Shown: positions 63,893 to 64,000 of the stretch, one piece after another
Layout: each line of letters starts with the position of its first letter
How positions within the stretch are numbered: position 1 is the first letter of the stretch
NCBI RefSeq assembly: GCF_902459735.1
Contig: NZ_CABPRV010000002.1
Location: 310,001 to 374,000, forward strand
Reading direction: 5' to 3'
Source of the DNA: Pandoraea capi
GTDB lineage: Bacteria > Pseudomonadota > Gammaproteobacteria > Burkholderiales > Burkholderiaceae
Length of the DNA stretch: 64,000 nucleotides
Notes under the pieces: model-generated
The model's input: the letters and a program-made list of their open reading frames with translations, nothing else
What the model was told of the DNA's origin: nothing
The model's database searches: none
Translations under genes and position numbers: made by a program

Positions 63893-64000
63893 ATGAAAAA
63901 GCGCGCAGACCTCGACGTCAGATCGTTGCGGATCTTCGAAGCCGTAGCCTCGGCTGGCAGCCTCTCGGGCGCCGCCGAGACGCTCGGCGTCACGCAATCC
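63893..64000 (+). CDS. LysR-family regulator, N-terminal part
   Basis: Only the first 36 residues lie in the window: MKKRADLDVRSLRIFEAV followed by ASAGSLSGAAETLGVTQS, a clear LysR helix-turn-helix. GGAG is 8 bases before the ATG at 63893. An in-frame ATG at 63887 is too near the ribosome site. The target is outside the window. Confidence 0.88.
   Translation, partial: MKKRADLDVRSLRIFEAVASAGSLSGAAETLGVTQS

Overview
The window is a continuous piece of a GC-rich (roughly 60-65 %) chromosome from a betaproteobacterium of the order Burkholderiales. Pandoraea or a close relative of Burkholderia is the best guess, from the trimeric Gram-negative porin, the very high density of LysR regulators, the 433-residue dialkylglycine decarboxylase of the Burkholderia cepacia type, and the hutC / hutUHTIG layout. 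The genus is an inference. No rRNA, tRNA, CRISPR array, insertion sequence or prophage gene was seen. This looks like a metabolically flexible chromosome region, not an island.

Layout. 1-8.9 kb: end of a cupin protein, an ABC exporter, a 1108-residue orphan protein whose C-terminus looks like a nucleic-acid deaminase toxin domain, an HSL-type esterase with its TetR regulator, and a ChrA chromate transporter. 8.9-15.4 kb: a periplasmic penicillin G acylase-type Ntn hydrolase, divergent from a MerR regulator fused to a P-loop ATPase domain, then serine acetyltransferase and a MocR regulator divergent from an AhpD-like protein. 16-23 kb: a LysR-controlled module of 2-hydroxycarboxylate carrier, CoA transferase and CitE-like lyase, followed by a MerR / old-yellow-enzyme pair and another AhpD-like protein. 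23-30 kb: a chemoreceptor, a small entericidin lipoprotein, dgdR/dgdA, and a two-gene molybdate- or tungstate-type ABC transporter with a ModE-like operator but no ATPase gene.

30-44 kb: a GT39-type membrane glycosyltransferase, a Tat-exported sulfonate-type binding protein, a DUF2946 protein plus TonB-dependent receptor behind two tandem GCAAC-N3-GTTGC palindromes, a tautomerase and an SDR lacking its catalytic Tyr, an MFS exporter, a HAD hydrolase, a DSD1-family PLP enzyme and a leaderless sulfonate-type binding protein. 44-49 kb: a mitochondrial-type aconitase with its LysR, an alginate-lyase pseudogene, and another LysR. 49-54 kb: a complete four-gene ABC importer (permease, ATPase, binding protein, permease) with an overlapping LOG-like Rossmann gene, closed by a strong terminator. 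54-64 kb: a general porin and the histidine utilisation locus hutC-hutU-hutH-hutT-hutI-hutG, ending in a 21-bp hairpin. The window closes inside a further LysR gene.

How the genes work together. Most units are a catabolic or transport gene paired with a divergent regulator, with a dyad-symmetric operator visible between them. The hut genes encode import of histidine and its four-step conversion to glutamate and formamide, under HutC. The 2-hydroxycarboxylate module can be read as uptake, CoA activation and C-C cleavage of a malate- or citramalate-like acid. Start sites given here were chosen from Shine-Dalgarno spacing and domain starts, and several differ from the longest open frame.
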